A DNA stretch of 64,000 nt from Lunularia cruciata. Lineage: Eukaryota; Streptophyta; Marchantiopsida; Lunulariales; Lunulariaceae. The DNA lies in the NCBI GenBank assembly GCA_948567375.1, contig OX419756.1, forward strand, positions 62,386,333-62,450,332. The letters run 5' to 3'. The notes beneath the pieces were generated by a model that was not told the DNA's origin, ran no database searches, and was given only the letters and a program-made list of their open reading frames with translations. Shown here in pieces: positions 11,475 to 23,900 of this stretch; positions within the stretch are counted from its first letter, which is position 1, and each line of letters begins with the position of its first letter. The position numbers were made by a program, and so were the translations under genes.

Positions 11475-11913
11475 TCGTCCGTAATGGGCGTATTGGGTCT
11501 GTCAAGCTGAGACTTCAGAGACTCTGCTGACAATTCTGCAACGGTTCCTACTGCACACCGGGGATGATCATCAGCCGTCTCATATTTGTAGATTTACTGA
11601 TGCGGACGCCTTATTGCTTAACTCATCCGCACATTGGTTGACTTTCTTAGAAGAGCTTCCTGCTCTCGCGGCTAGTTTACAGATGTAAAGTTTACAAGTC
11701 CGAATTTAAGTTTTCGTTTGAGTGCTGTGATGGTGGCTACAAGAGCTTGGATCCGTCTGCAGATTTGCCTTTCTATGAGTTTCGGCTCGCCGACTAACAC
11801 TGGCACCAACCGCGTGGATGAACTGAGGTAGCAATGCCCTCAGTGCTTAAGAGTACACCGAAATTCGAATGAAATAAGCGCTAAGCACATGACTCTAGGA
11901 TGAGCCAAGATAG
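11475..11913 (+). other. 3' untranslated region of the proline-rich gene (proximal part)
   Basis: This non-coding sequence follows the stop codon and keeps the same moderate GC and visible CpG as the gene, up to the start of the 328-bp unit. There is no polyadenylation hexamer here; the first good one is at 12172. It is inferred to be transcribed with the gene. Confidence 0.4.
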
Positions 11914-12290
11914 GTAGCTGCAGAAAGCTATTCGGTAGAATCCTGTGTTCACAGGTCGCAGCATGTGTAACTATTCCTTGAAATGAGTTTGCTCAAAATG
12001 CTGCTCCTCGGTACACCGGGGAACACTTCGGTTCTGTCATTAAGAAGCGTGGAATACCGCTTCTGTGATGTCTTTCGGAAATGGAATAAAGTTTACTATG
12101 CCCGAATTATCCTTCCTTCCCTTTCCTTTATGAAATCTGGATGGGTTGAATTTATGAGATATTAAAGAGAAAATAAAGCAACAATTGCATGAGATCCTTC
12201 AAGAGATCATACGTTCCCCAATTGTACTTCTTACAGCGTCTAGATGCAGAAACCTACTCGTACAATCCTGTGCTCATATGTCTCTCGACT
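11914..12290 (+). repeat. 3'-flank tandem unit with polyadenylation signal
   Basis: The motif TGCAGAAA followed by CTA occurs at 11919 and again at 12245, giving a 326-bp period with one full and one partial unit. The full unit matches 1-545. It contains GAAAATAAAGC with AATAAA at 12172-12177, a plausible poly-A signal about 700 bases after the stop codon. The second unit breaks off near 12290 in unrelated sequence. Confidence 0.7.
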
Positions 12291-12739
12291 GCGCCAGGAT
12301 GGGGTTGTTGGGTGGCATTGTTGGGTAGAGTGATTGAATTTGGAAGTCTACATGACCAAGAATTATTCGATTTTCAGGGTTAGAGATTCAAATTGTTGCT
12401 ATTAAGTATTCAAAGTCTACGGTGGGAGATACATTAGTTGTTAAAATTATATTATATTTCCTGTTTGAAATATTCAATTTTGGGTTAAAGTTGCATTAGT
12501 CATTCAAGAAATATTCCATCCCTCGTGTGAAATATCGAGAGTTAGTTGTCATTGGCAGTGACAATTTTGAATTTCAAGATGTTGATGTGATAAATGAGAT
12601 TTGTTGTGACAAATAGGTCTGTGGACCAACTGGGATTTGCTATATTGTGTGAAAATGACCTTTTGATTCTTTTGGATGATTATGTGACCTGTATGATTCT
12701 CTTGATCACTCATTATTCTTTGAAAATTGGACGAAAGAA
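12291..12739. other. Unassigned stretch downstream of the gene
   Basis: The unit similarity ends near 12290 and A-family integrase begins near 12740. Nothing in between was recognised; repeated ATTCAA and ATATT words only show AT-rich decay. Confidence 0.3.
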
Positions 12740-13650
12740 TATGTACTTATATTGTGACGGACAAAAGTGCGACCATGTAGAAAACACACAGGATGGGAAG
12801 ACCCGATTAAGCCGTACAAAGCAAAGTATTGTGAAGGTGGATTGCCACAATAACCCAACCCCATGGTAGGTAGTGGGTGTAATTGTGGCATAAGAGCCTT
12901 GAATGATGCTCTTACTTGGTCAAAAACCATAGATTTAGCAACAAACTACTATACATTAGTCTTGTTGCAAAGCCATCAATCATCACTCTGAAATAAGCTA
13001 TATGAAAAGCCCAGTCAATATATACAAAAATGCAAATGCATGTCAACTTTGCACCATCTCCTCCTCTGTCTCACCAGGCCAACATGCTCATGTTTGATCA
13101 TATTGGATTGTTCATGGGTTTCTACTTGATTCACCTATTTCATTGTTCACCACTCCAAGTCTATGAACGGTTGTGAAATCATACTCCTACCAAATTAGAG
13201 CCTATTGTTTAAGCTTCCATGAAAACTTGTTAGATTCTATCAACCACTTCAATGGTTGATCATCAATGATGAAAGTGAAAGGGTTCCCAAACAAGTAATA
13301 TAAAAAATTTGCTACTTCTCACCTTGTTGCCAAACAATATCCCTCGTATGAACTATTCTTGGCATTCAATGAATTGTTGGAGCAACTAGCATAGGCTACC
13401 ACAAACTCCTTCTCCTCATTATCCTATTGGGTGAGCATTGTTCCAAGCTCCAAGGTACTCCAATCAGTTGGATTTGGAACGTGCATCCTTTGATTGGTCT
13501 TCTAAGAATAGGAGAGGATGTTAGCTTCTCCTTGAGCTCTAATAAAGCTTTCTCATACTCATCTCTCCAACACCACTCATATATAACTTTGTCATAGTAG
13601 CTGCAATTGCACTAAATCTTCTCCCATATTGCTAATAAAATTTCACCCAT
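12740..13650 (-). pseudogene. Ty3/gypsy A2: RT end, RNase H and integrase zinc finger remnant
   Basis: Reading minus from 13650: near 13560 a DEYEKALLELKEKL-type RT tail is visible with shifts. Near 13380-13440 comes EEKEFVVAYAS. Near 13240-13300 there is NPFTFIIDDQPLKWLIES followed by the EYDFTTVHRLGVVN block at 13140-13190, the end of gypsy RNase H. Integrase begins at 12930-12840 with FDQVRASFKALMPQLHPLP and GLGYCGNPPSQY, then loses similarity before the catalytic core. Several in-frame stops interrupt it. It is an inverted partner of 6166-7140. Confidence 0.75.
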
Positions 13651-14003
13651 GTAGGAATGCTTGCACCTTTATAGATCAAGGAATATATTTTCATGGAGTT
13701 TAGTTTCCAACTAACAAAAAACTAGAATTCTTGTTGAATAGATGACACATCAGTTTGCCTGAAATTGTCAATTTTATTTGATTACTTCTCACTCCATTCA
13801 TTCCAAAGACAATGTTTGGAATGTATTGGAGTTTAATCTTCAAGAAATTCAAGAAATTTATTTATTATTTAAACTTAATATATTTATAAAGTATAAATTT
13901 CTTCACAATTGTATGAAGTATAATGTCTCTTCACTTACTTATATTGATCTTGAAATCTTCACTCACAAGAAATTGTAACAAGCTTTCTTCATGTCAATCC
14001 CCA
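13651..14003. other. Unassigned, probably decayed gypsy RT
   Basis: It lies on the RT side of A2, but the reading frame is lost. AT-rich words around 13840-13900 hide any motif. Confidence 0.25.
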
Positions 14004-14192
14004 TCAAAAGAGCTCATGGAATCCTCCAACCTCTCTTTCAATCCATGTCAATTGAACTAGAACTCTGGAAACCCTAATTTTTTCTTGTCTATCAAGAACC
14101 CTTCTTGTCAAAACCAACATTTGATTCCTTACTCTATCAATTAAAACCATTTGTGAAAATACCCACTCTCTCCAATGATCCCATCTAATCAA
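14004..14192 (-). pseudogene. Possible gypsy integrase C-terminal tail
   Basis: A 62-codon minus frame contains RRVLDRQEKIRVSRVLVQLT followed by a W/E-containing stretch, which has the look of the post-integrase tail (RVLDR, then L-V-x-W) of plant gypsy chromoviruses. The match is short and made by eye. It could belong to family A, whose integrase end is otherwise missing nearby. Confidence 0.35.
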
Positions 14193-15100
14193 TGTTCAAA
14201 TTTCTTGCTCCTCAAACCCTCTATCCTTAAATCTTGAAATTCTTTTCTTAAAAAATCACCATTTGATCAATTAATAAATTTTGAACTCTCCAATCCTTCT
14301 CCTTCAATCTCCATCAATTGATAGGATAAGCACTCTTGATCCCTCAATCCTTGCCAAAAAAATACATCACCAAAAGATCTTTCCATACAAAGGAATGGTA
14401 TAAAGATATTGAGTTTAAAGAAAAGGTTGGGTACAAAAAGCACAAGTACAAAGAATCTTTCAAGCCAAAAATCTTGAAAACCAAAGTCCATATCTTGATT
14501 TCAATGGCATGTCACTTGGATAAAGAACCACTACCAAGGACCATTGGCACCCATCAAAGAGTTCTTGTATGTGGAGAATGTAGCTCATCCCTTGAGGACC
14601 ATTACCAAAGAATCTTTGTCTATAAAATGAAAAGCCAACCAAGTAACTTCACTTTTGCCATCATCAACAAGAACTCCTCTAAAGAATTCTTGTGCAATGT
14701 CAATCCCTTTGCAGTTGACAGTTATTTGTGGTTTTCATGCCCTTTGCAAAAGATGTTCAGAGCAAAGAAATCCATGAAGAATATAGCTAAGGTGATCCTT
14801 TGATCCCCAAGAATTGACAAATGGGCCATCAGAGCTAGAAGTGACGTACTCCAAAGCAAGCACTTGATATCTCTACTCTAGAATTGGGAGTTGAGTTCAC
14901 TTGCCATCATTCAATAGATGCTAAGGAGAACTTAGAGAGAAATTGGGGATTGTTGGGGTAATCCTTATAGTTGGGGAGGCAGGTGGGGGAACATTGGAGA
15001 ATAGTACTAGGCGCAGACACAAGTCACTTAGGAGCAATGGACTTAGATATTAAATTTGGGATATAGGAAAAGATTTTAATAGATCCATCAAGAACTCCTT
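14193..15100 (+). other. Unrecognised region with a 155-codon frame
   Basis: The plus-strand frame at 14336-14803 is Lys/Phe-rich, has no signal peptide, and resembles no family I recognise. Minus-strand frames overlap it at 14267-14642, so the open state may be chance in low-complexity DNA. Beyond 14803 nothing is identifiable. Confidence 0.25.
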
Positions 15101-15700
15101 TTTAGAGAAGAGATCTATGAGTGATGGTTTGAATGAGCATACTTACAAGCATTTTTCTTGTAGGTACATCATTTAGTCTGTTTTGAAATTTTTTTGCTTG
15201 AAGCAAACTACTTACTTAACCATCAATCAAGAAGTTTTCTTTGAGCAACTATATAGAGGAGAATCTATCAATTGAGCCTACATGTTCTACTGACAAGCCC
15301 TCCCCATGGTCAAGGAACTCAAGGAGGATGGAATAGCTGCCTACCTTGCTCTATTTGAAATTCACTTCTATATGGAGTTGAATTTGCTAAGTGAAGATAA
15401 GAGTAGATGGTTTGGCAACCATTTTTTCTGGAGGCATATTTTACATATCAACCTAAAGAACCCTCCACAATCAAGAATCACATGGATAAGGATGTTGAAT
15501 TTGCTCAATATGGGAATTTGTGGAGGTGAAAGAAGTTGTGCCAATCACCTCTAGGAAGAAGAAAAAGCACCCTTTAGCAACCAACACTCCAAAACAAGCA
15601 CCTAAGATAGCAAAAGAAATCCTAAGGTGGTCAATCTTTCTTTGAATGGGGATGAAAGAGAAGCAAAAGAAAAAAGTGAAAAAGAAGTGCCACAATTAGT
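15101..15700 (+). pseudogene. Probable retrotransposon gag fragment
   Basis: On plus, 15306-15430 reads MVKELKEDGIAAYLALFEIH and then EDKSRWFGNHF. After a shift come EFAQYGN and a Lys-rich RRKKHP-like tract (about 15505-15575), which is the layout of a gypsy gag body with a basic tail. No zinc knuckle was found. The family is uncertain; A is likely from proximity. Confidence 0.35.
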
Positions 15701-17559
15701 GATATTACACTCTTTTGGGAATGGTTTATACCTAAGAGGTTTAACATAAATAACTACAACAATGACACTTCTTTCTTTAATATTATCCATTTCCAAGCTG
15801 TATCTCCATGGGAATGATTTTTTCTTGCTATTATACTTTATATTGTATGACATTGGGTTGTCACATACAATTTTTGCACCACTACCAAGGATACATTCTT
15901 CGGAGTGGCTAGATACAAAAAGCAGACAAGGCAATGAATGATGTTAGGGAATTGAGTACCATGAGAAGTAATTCAAACACCTCTTGACTTATGAGCCTAC
16001 AAGAGAAATAAAAAGTGCAAAGCTAAGTGGTGTGTAATAGAAAGAAAAGCTCAAGACAAGTTCGTAATCCTCAGATGAAAACAATGATAGACACCAAATT
16101 GGCCCTTTGGCAATAGTCACCACATTGGCTCTTTACTTTCAAGAATATCTTTGGACAATTTGTTGTGTGAATATAAATTGCTACACAATATACAGTGTTG
16201 TCAACATCATACACCATAAAAGCTCAACTCATATTAAAAGCAAACATAAACTTCAAAGATCCACAATAATCAGATCTCAACACTCAATAATATTTTCCAA
16301 CAAGCATTGATTATATCATCAAGCCTTACTTAGTCTAGCTAAGAGAATTCAAGTTCCGTTTGCCGGCCTCTATCCACCATCACTACGAGCTCAAAGGCTC
16401 AACATAGGGGAAGTGAGCTCTATGGAGCTACATTTTGCAATATACTCCTTGGAGTGGTTTGGAAGTCCAACCCTAATGGCATATTCAATGATGTAATGGG
16501 AGTTGTTATGGTATGAATGATGAATCTAATGATGCAATTAGAAACCCTAAAGTAGTAGATGGCCACCACCAAGTAATGCATGAGTAGCTATTGATAAAAT
16601 TATGGCTATCAAGATACTCCTTCTAACATCCTGCAAACTTGCTTGGGCATAACAAATCTTGTGATAGTTGTGAAAATATACATTTTTACATAATATACAG
16701 CAATTTCAATATCATACAATATAGAAGCACAACTCATATAAGAAGTCACAAACAATTGCCTCCCTAGCTAGTAGTTATGCCCCTCTAACTCTAGATAGCC
16801 TTATACTCAAAGTATGTTATACACTCTATGAAAATCAAAGATTAGGAGGTAAGGTGCTAAGGAGCCCCATTATTGGTCACTTGTCTACAATCTATATCAC
16901 AAAAAGAGTGCACGAGCTATAATGTCAAGCACACTGAAGACATAACCATTGCACTTGAGGAACCATTGTGAGAAGAGGGGTCAAACATATGTCAACCTCA
17001 CAAATAGCTATCACATACCAACATAGTAGCAACAAAACCACATAACATATATCCTAAGCCTATAAGTACAATTGCCAAGCTTGGGTCTATCATGACATCA
17101 ATGTTTGGGAGGTGGCATGGTGCACAATTTCACATATGATCCTTTCAAAGAACATCATCACATCCTTCCAACATAAGGACTTCACAAGGCAAAACCTCAT
17201 GCCTTCTCAAGTAGTGTAACCTATAGTCACATCAAGAGATGTTGGTGTAGTTTGCTATAGATGTAAATATTACCTAAATGAAACCAATGGATTAAGGATC
17301 TATAACCTACTCCTCAAATAGTGGTTAACGTAAAGTATCCCTTTGTTGAGCAATTGCTAAGTTCTCTAAGGCTATTGACATCACTCTCTGAAAGATACTT
17401 GCTTGTTGAGAACATGCACTCACCCATATATTTGGATCATCCAAGTCCAAAACTATGGTAGCATCTTGACACATAGTTGAATGTAAATTTGGATCTCATC
17501 CATAGAGAGAAAGATGCTAAGGATGCTTGCTAGTTGAATTGATCATCTATAGCCAACCA
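15701..17559. other. Unassigned stretch with a degenerate direct repeat
   Basis: No coding feature was recognised. The segments 16155-16245 and 16675-16760 resemble each other (both have CACAATATACAG- or CATAATATACAG-like words, then CATCATAC or TATCATAC, then CACAACTCATAT or CTCAACTCATAT), a direct repeat about 520 bp apart. It could be an internal duplication of an unknown repeat. Confidence 0.3.
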
Positions 17560-17960
17560 AGGTAATTGGAGATCTCAATCTCCTAAGTGGCCTCTCTACA
17601 AACTATACTTATGCAATTTTCTCTTCACTATTTGAATAACTCTCTTTGCCTAACTATCTACCCAAAGGTGATCTTGAGATGTAATATGGTGATCAATCAA
17701 GGCCTTACCACATAAGACTTTAAGCTCTCCCAAGATCTTTGTACCTTGATTAGTCAAGACCTTAGCTGGTGCACCAAAATGACTAAGAACCCAATCTAGG
17801 AATAAGTAAGTTGTCCCTTCATTGGACTCATTAGGAAGTACCACCAACTCAATCCACTTGGATAAGTACAACATAACCAAAACATATGAATGATGTCTAA
17901 CAATCAATGATAAAGGTCAAGCAAAGTCCAAACTCTAGCAATAATTGTGGCAACTTACTA
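17560..17960 (-). pseudogene. Ty3/gypsy A integrase catalytic-core remnant
   Basis: The minus frame 17907-17650 encodes YVLVMLYLSKWIELVVLPNE, then FLDWVLSHFGAPAKVLTNQG, then KALIDHHITSQDH. This is the rve core of a plant gypsy integrase. The position of the second catalytic aspartate (family TDQG) reads Asn in TNQG. The glutamate-bearing segment (family AERMVQ) is lost at a stop. It lies apart from the zinc-finger part at 19254-19481, separated by unrelated sequence. Confidence 0.8.
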
Positions 17961-18840
17961 TCAGCATACTAATAATATAGAATGTAAGAACATGTTGTTC
18001 CCTTGAGGATATGAGTTGGAAATGGTTAGGACTGAATAGAAAGTGTCATAATGTCACAATTTTCTTATCACAAATGGCGCTCCTAAAGGTGATGGTTTAG
18101 TCTACACAAAGGTCAAGCAACCCCAAGAGTCTTTCCATCATAGCTACCTATCCTTTGCATACTAAAACTCTTGTGATAATGTTCCACCCTTCCCTTGAAT
18201 GTGTCACCACCAACAACATTGCAAGTTAGTGACATGCTAGACCATTATACAAAGATCCAAAATCCCCTTATTAACTCCTTCTATTAACACTAATCTAATT
18301 TAACTACCTTATCTTCCTTACTACATGTTATGACTGAGCGGCCTGCATGGCAACACTCCTAGCAAACACTCTGCTTGTTGTTACTCAAACTCAACATTTT
18401 GAAAATGGTCTTGATGGCATGATGTTGCAAAATTGTCCTATTGTACACAAGTGTTACAATGCTAAAGGTTTATACAACCATCCAACACAAAGGTGTCACT
18501 AGCCAAAAGGTGTTACCAACACAATATTGTATAAAAAATTTGAAGTACAAGGGTGTCCACACTCAGGTGGTGTTACAAGTTTGATAGTGTTACCAACACA
18601 AAAGTCTATAAAAATGATCCATTACAAAGGTATTACCACCCCAAAGATATGTAAAATTATGAAGATGAGTTCCAAGTCAATGATGTCTTCCAAGTGAATG
18701 GTGTCCTTTGCACCAAAGATGCCTAAGACTTCATATGGTTGTAACTTTTGTTACAAAGCTCCAAATGTTATGCTTTTGGTACTAAAAAGACCTTAAAGAG
18801 ACAAGTGGGAGATAGAGATTGCTTCATTTGGATATGTAAC
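17961..18840. other. Unassigned, containing a degenerate GTGTTACC-rich array
   Basis: Between about 18440 and 18680 words such as CAAAGGTGT, GGTGTTACCAACACA, GTGTTACCAACACAAAAG and GGTATTACCACC recur every 35-45 bases, forming a decayed minisatellite. At 18797-18806 an AAGTGGGAGA resembles a copia polypurine tract but is not followed by an LTR. No gene was seen. Confidence 0.4.
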
Positions 18841-19500
18841 CAAGCAGATATAAGCCTCAATGTGCATAGGTTATTTTGGGCCAAAGATATTGGTATGGAA
18901 TTTTATATTCATGGACATTGGTGTTAAGGTCATCACCATTAAGAAATCATGATCACGGGATCACACTCATCATCACAAAGATCAAGTCCGCTAGGAGCAT
19001 AAATACAAGAATCACAATCATGAAGATCATTTTCCTTGTGATCTATGTATATGGGAAGAGCCATGGTATTTTCCCTATGTCATCTTTCATAAATAGCACA
19101 ATCTTGTGTTCTAGCCTTAACAACTTTCTAGATCAACAAAAAATTGCACAATCTCATGTTCTAGCCTTACAACCTTCTTGATCTCTCATTACTCTATGAA
19201 AATTGGACTAAAAGAATATGAATATGTACTAGAAGAATGTAAAAGAATATGTACTAATATTGTGAAGGTGGATTGCCATAATAATACAACCTTATGGTAG
19301 GTAATGGGTGTAGTAGCGGTATAAGAGCCTTGAGTGATGCTTGCTTGGTCAAAAACCATATATTTAGCAACAAAGTACTATACATTAGCTTGCATGCCAT
19401 GCCACCAATCAATACTTTGAAATAAGCTATTTGTCCTCTTGACTCCAAAGTGACTAAGCTCCTCATGAGTATGTCATACAAGATGTGATATTTGAGATCA
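18841..19500 (-). pseudogene. Ty3/gypsy A3: integrase zinc-binding remnant and shared 3' sequence
   Basis: On minus, 19481-19254 gives, across two frames, HEELSHFGVKRT and WWHGMQANV (zinc-binding domain) and then ALIPLLHPLPTIRLYYYGNP. The catalytic core does not follow. Instead the sequence runs into 19240-18850, which is the inverse of 7141-7460. It shares its truncation point with A1 and A2. Confidence 0.65.
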
Positions 19501-19789
19501 AAGGTACTAATCGCACGCTACTACTCTTTGATACTTGTAATGAATGCTTGCATCTTAATAATTTCCAACCTAAATGTGTATTCAGATGGTTATAACTTCC
19601 ACTATAGAGCTCTAAATGCCAAGATTCTTGTGTGTATGGAAAGCCCTTAAGAAGACACTTCTAATGAGATAAAGCACACTTCATTTAGACTTGTATTTAT
19701 GGAGATATCTACCACAAAGATTTGCACCACTCTAAAGTTTTGCATCATCACAAAGGTTTATGCAAAAATACTCCTTCAAGAAGAACTCT
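19501..19789 (-). repeat. Small copia D LTR fragment
   Basis: The segment 19600-19700 (plus order: GTATGGAAAGCCCTTAAGAA and GATGAGATAAAGCACACTTC) matches the copia LTR interior at 3935-4000 in the same orientation, so on the minus strand. Both LTR ends are absent. The rest of the interval is unassigned. Confidence 0.45.
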
Positions 19790-20138
19790 TCATCTAAGCT
19801 CTTCATCTACAAAAATCCTCTAAGCTTCAAGTCAACTAGATAGAACAACAAAACTATGGTGGCAATTTTGGCTGGAGCAAACTCAATGGCAATTTTTTGG
19901 TCAAATTTTAACAGAGAGAGACTATTGAGCAATTTCAAGCCATGAAGGATGCATTCGCTGCACAAGATCAATTGGTAGCATTGATAGATCAATTCAATAA
20001 GAATTTACATTTCTCAATTCTAGAAGACCATGATGTTGATTCCAAACATACAAGAAGGTGAAGCTTTGGATTGGTTTAAGAGAGGTTTACTTCAAAGAAC
20101 CCATGTAGATGGTGTTTGCTTTTATTGTTGTCAAATTG
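19790..20138 (+). pseudogene. Chromovirus B2: gag middle, cut at the zinc knuckle
   Basis: The plus strand carries the B gag blocks in order: SSQLD-like at 19807-19840 after the CTTCAAGTCAACTAGAT landmark, then EGEALDWFKRGL near 20055-20090, then FYCCQI near 20120-20135. The last three residues before the copia LTR belong to the CCHC zinc knuckle. Part of gag between the DWFKRGL block and the knuckle is deleted. The element continues at 25378 after the copia insertion. Confidence 0.75.
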
Positions 20139-20954
20139 TGTTGTGTGGCATTTGATTAATTGTGGAAATGTTGTACACAAAATTTATCCTACATGAGTTT
20201 TGAAGGATCAATACAAGACAAATCTTCTATAAGAGTGAAAAAATATAAGTACGGGATAGATTTTCAAATTATGGGATTCCATTTATGGAAGTGCTCAAAA
20301 AGATATTTCACATCATGGCTGATTTCTTTGTGAATACAAATGCAAATGAGATATGCCTTATCTTGTTGCAAGCATTTTCTCAAGGGCTTTCCATCAACAT
20401 CAAGATCATAGAAAATAAGCTCTAGAAATAAAAGGAATATCCACTAGAAGTCTGGGACAAATGTGTCAGTAGGAGCTACAAGATTGCATGCAAGATCAGC
20501 TATGGGACTTGCAACAACCGTATTGTGGGATTTTACTATGGGACTACTGGATTCCACTATGAAAATAGCTCTTGTGGGAATGTACCCTATAGGAAGTTGC
20601 AAGAATGGATCCCACTTGCAAAACTTTGTAGGGTAACATGATTCAATTGGTACCAAATAATCTATGGTTAGATGCAAGATCAATTGGCACCATACATTCC
20701 AAAACTAAATAAGGTATGACAAAAGTTAGTGTATATAAATATTTTAGTCTTGGTGTTTAGTTAAGATTTTTCACACTCCTTGAATGAATGAATCCTATGC
20801 ATTTATAGACATAAGCAAATGTTGGCCAAACCCCATGAAATTTGTGCAATTTCTATTCATGCTTCTCCTTACCAGATTGATGAATGATCTTTTGCTCATT
20901 GAATAGCCAAAATTGTATTTTGTTGTTCTCTCAATCCAATTTGATCTCACAACA
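20139..20954 (+). repeat. Copia D1 5' LTR
   Basis: The LTR starts TGTTGTGTGGCATTTGATTA and ends CTCACAACA. A TATA-like GTATATAAATA lies at 20731-20741, about 220 bases from the LTR end. It is followed by AGTGGTTTTAGAGAG (20955-20969), a decayed form of the Met-tRNA-type primer site. Confidence 0.85.
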
Positions 20955-23900
20955 AGTGGTTTTAGAGAGTTGGTGTTGAGAGCAAGGAAAATGGTTGTAG
21001 AAGATGGGAAAATCAAGATTGATGAATTCAATGTTTAAGGAACTCTGAAGATGCAATTGAGGATATAAGAATAAACTACACCTATATCTTGAGGTAGAAA
21101 AGCCAAAAAAAGTGGAATGATTGAGTGGGAGCTTCTAGATTGATAAGCCTTTGGGGTGGTCAGATTGACATTGGTAAGAAATGATGCATACAACATTGTG
21201 CATGAGAAGACCACTCATGGGTTGATTAAGGCATTATCAAATATGTAAAAAAAGAACCTTTAGCCTTAAATAAGGTATACTTGATTTGCTAATTAATCAA
21301 CAAAAGGATGAAAGAAGGTGCATCAATCCAATATCACAAATATTTCATTTCAAGATTGAAATCTATGAACATGAATCTATGATGATGAAGTTTAAGCATT
21401 GTTGCTATTATCATCATTATCTGATAGTTAGTGATCAATAGCCACAATCATGAATAATTTATTAGGATCAAGTAATCTCAAGTTTGAAAGTATATGAGAA
21501 TTGATTCTCAATAAATATTTCTATAGACATACTCTTCAGAATTGTCAAGTGTGGTACTATTTGTTGAGAGCATAAGCAAAAAAGCCTCAATGAAGTGAAG
21601 TTAAGGAAGAGAAGTGAATCAACAAGCTGCAAGGAAGTACGTAAAGAAATTATGTGTTGCAGTTGCAATGAGCTTGGCCACCTTCAAGAATCAGTGTAAA
21701 AGTCCAAAGAAGGAGGAGAACTCAGTGAACATAACAATAGAATAAGAGGATGCACTTGTTTGTTATGTAGAGTATCATGTAAGATCTTGGATAAAAGTTT
21801 TTGGTGCATCATTTCAATCTTCCCCATATAAAGAGTTTGATGACAACTTTGTTGTAGAAACCTTGGAAAGGTTTACCTCACTAACTATATACCCCTATTT
21901 ATCAATGAAGACGTTAATATTAAGTTAAAGATTTCTCAAGAGTTAATATGGACTTTTACAAATGTCAAATATAGCCCTAGACTGAAGAGGAATTTGATCT
22001 CCATAGGTCAACTAGATGAGGAAGGATATCAAACATCATTTGAAAGTGCACAATGGAAGGTTACTCAAAAAAATCTAATTTGGTATGTTGATATAAGGTT
22101 AAAACACTATATGTCTTAGAATAATCAGACCATTTGATGACAATTTCTGATGCAGTTTGTCCTTATATTCTATGGCACCAAAGACTTGGTCACATGTGCC
22201 AGAAGGGTATGAAGTTATTAGTTGCTAATGGCAAAATCTTGGAGTTGAAAATTGTTCAACTTGGCTTTTGTGAACCATGTATTTTGGGAAAGCAAAAGCA
22301 AGTGACCTTCAAAAAGACTACAAGAGTACCAAAAGCAAGAAAGTTAGAGTTAATACATACAGATGTGTATAGCCCAACTTGAACTGAGTCACTTGGAGGA
22401 TCTCACTACTATGTTATTTTTACAATTGATTCTACCAAGAAGGTATGGGTTTAATTTTTGAAAAGTAAATCAGATGTGTTTAGTGTTTTCAATCAATGGA
22501 AGTCTGAGGTTGAAAACCAATCCATCTATAAATCAAGTGCTTGGAATCTGATAATGGTGGAGAGTATAGTAGCAATGAGGGTAGAGAGAATTGTGTGGGG
22601 ATGGGATCACAATGATTAAAACTGTCCCAAAGACACCACAAAAAAATGGTGTGACTGCTTGAATAGAACTTGCAATGAGAGAGCTAGATGCATGAGACTA
22701 CAAAACAAGGTTGCCAAAACATTGTGAAAAAATACAGTCAACACAATTGCATATCTCATAAATCAAGGACCCTTGGTTCCTTTGAGATTCAAGATCCTTG
22801 AGAAGGAATGGTAAAAAAAGAAGATGAATCTCTTGCACTTGATAAATTGTTGCAAACAATTTATCCAGAAAACCTTTAGGAGTTTAGTAGAAATAGAGAT
22901 ATCATACCAGATCCAATCACACCTACACCTGATTTGAAAAGATCTACTAGATTTTAGGAACCAATAGAGAGGTTTTCCTCATCCATTTATTACTTACTCC
23001 AGACAAAAAATGGTGAACTTGAGTGCTTCTTAGATGCAATGCAAACGGAGGACTCATTGTAGTGCTTGCAATGAAGGAAGAGATGTCATCCTTAGAGAAG
23101 AATGAGACTTGGTAACTAACAAGCTACTAGAGGGAAAGAAAGCATTGTATAAGAAATGGGTGTACATGATCAAAGAAGAACATGATGGAAGCAAGTGGTA
23201 CAAGGTCAAACTTATGGCAAATGGTTTTCAATGGGTTTTCAATATACCTTTTGTAAACCAAAGGTATAGACTATAATGAATTTTTCTCTCCCTTAGTTAA
23301 GATGAATACCATCAGATTAGTCTTAGGTCTTATGACTATAGAGGATTTGCATCTAGAGTAGCAAGATGTAAAAACAACATTTCTATATGGAGACATTGAG
23401 GAGAGGTTTCAAATCACTAAGAAAGGAGAAATTGTTTTCAATTTGCAAAGGAATCTCTATGCTTTGAAACAAGCTCCTCTATAGTGGTACTTGAAATTTG
23501 ATGGCTATATGACCAAAAATGGTTACACTTTATGCAAAATCAATAATTGTTGCTACATTAAGTCATTTGTTGATTTCATACATCATCTTGTTGCTTTATA
23601 TGATGACCTATTGGTTGTTGGATCCAACATGAGGGAAATCAACTAGCTAAGGTGAAATTTGTTTGATGAATTTGAAATGAAAGATCTATGTCCTTCACAA
23701 CATATGTTTGGAATGAGGATTAGAAGGTACTTTGAAGTTATCTCAAGAAAAATACATCAAGAAATTGATGGAAAAATTTGGTTTATAAAATGCTAAAATT
23801 GAACCACTCCCCTGGGAACTCACTTCAAACTCTCTAAGGAGCAATCACCAAGATTGATGTGGATAGAGAGTACATAAGTAGAGTACCTTATGCATTGACA

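Noticed and set aside
18797..18810. Copia polypurine tract
   Set aside because: AAGTGGGAGA is not followed by an LTR start and no pol lies upstream.
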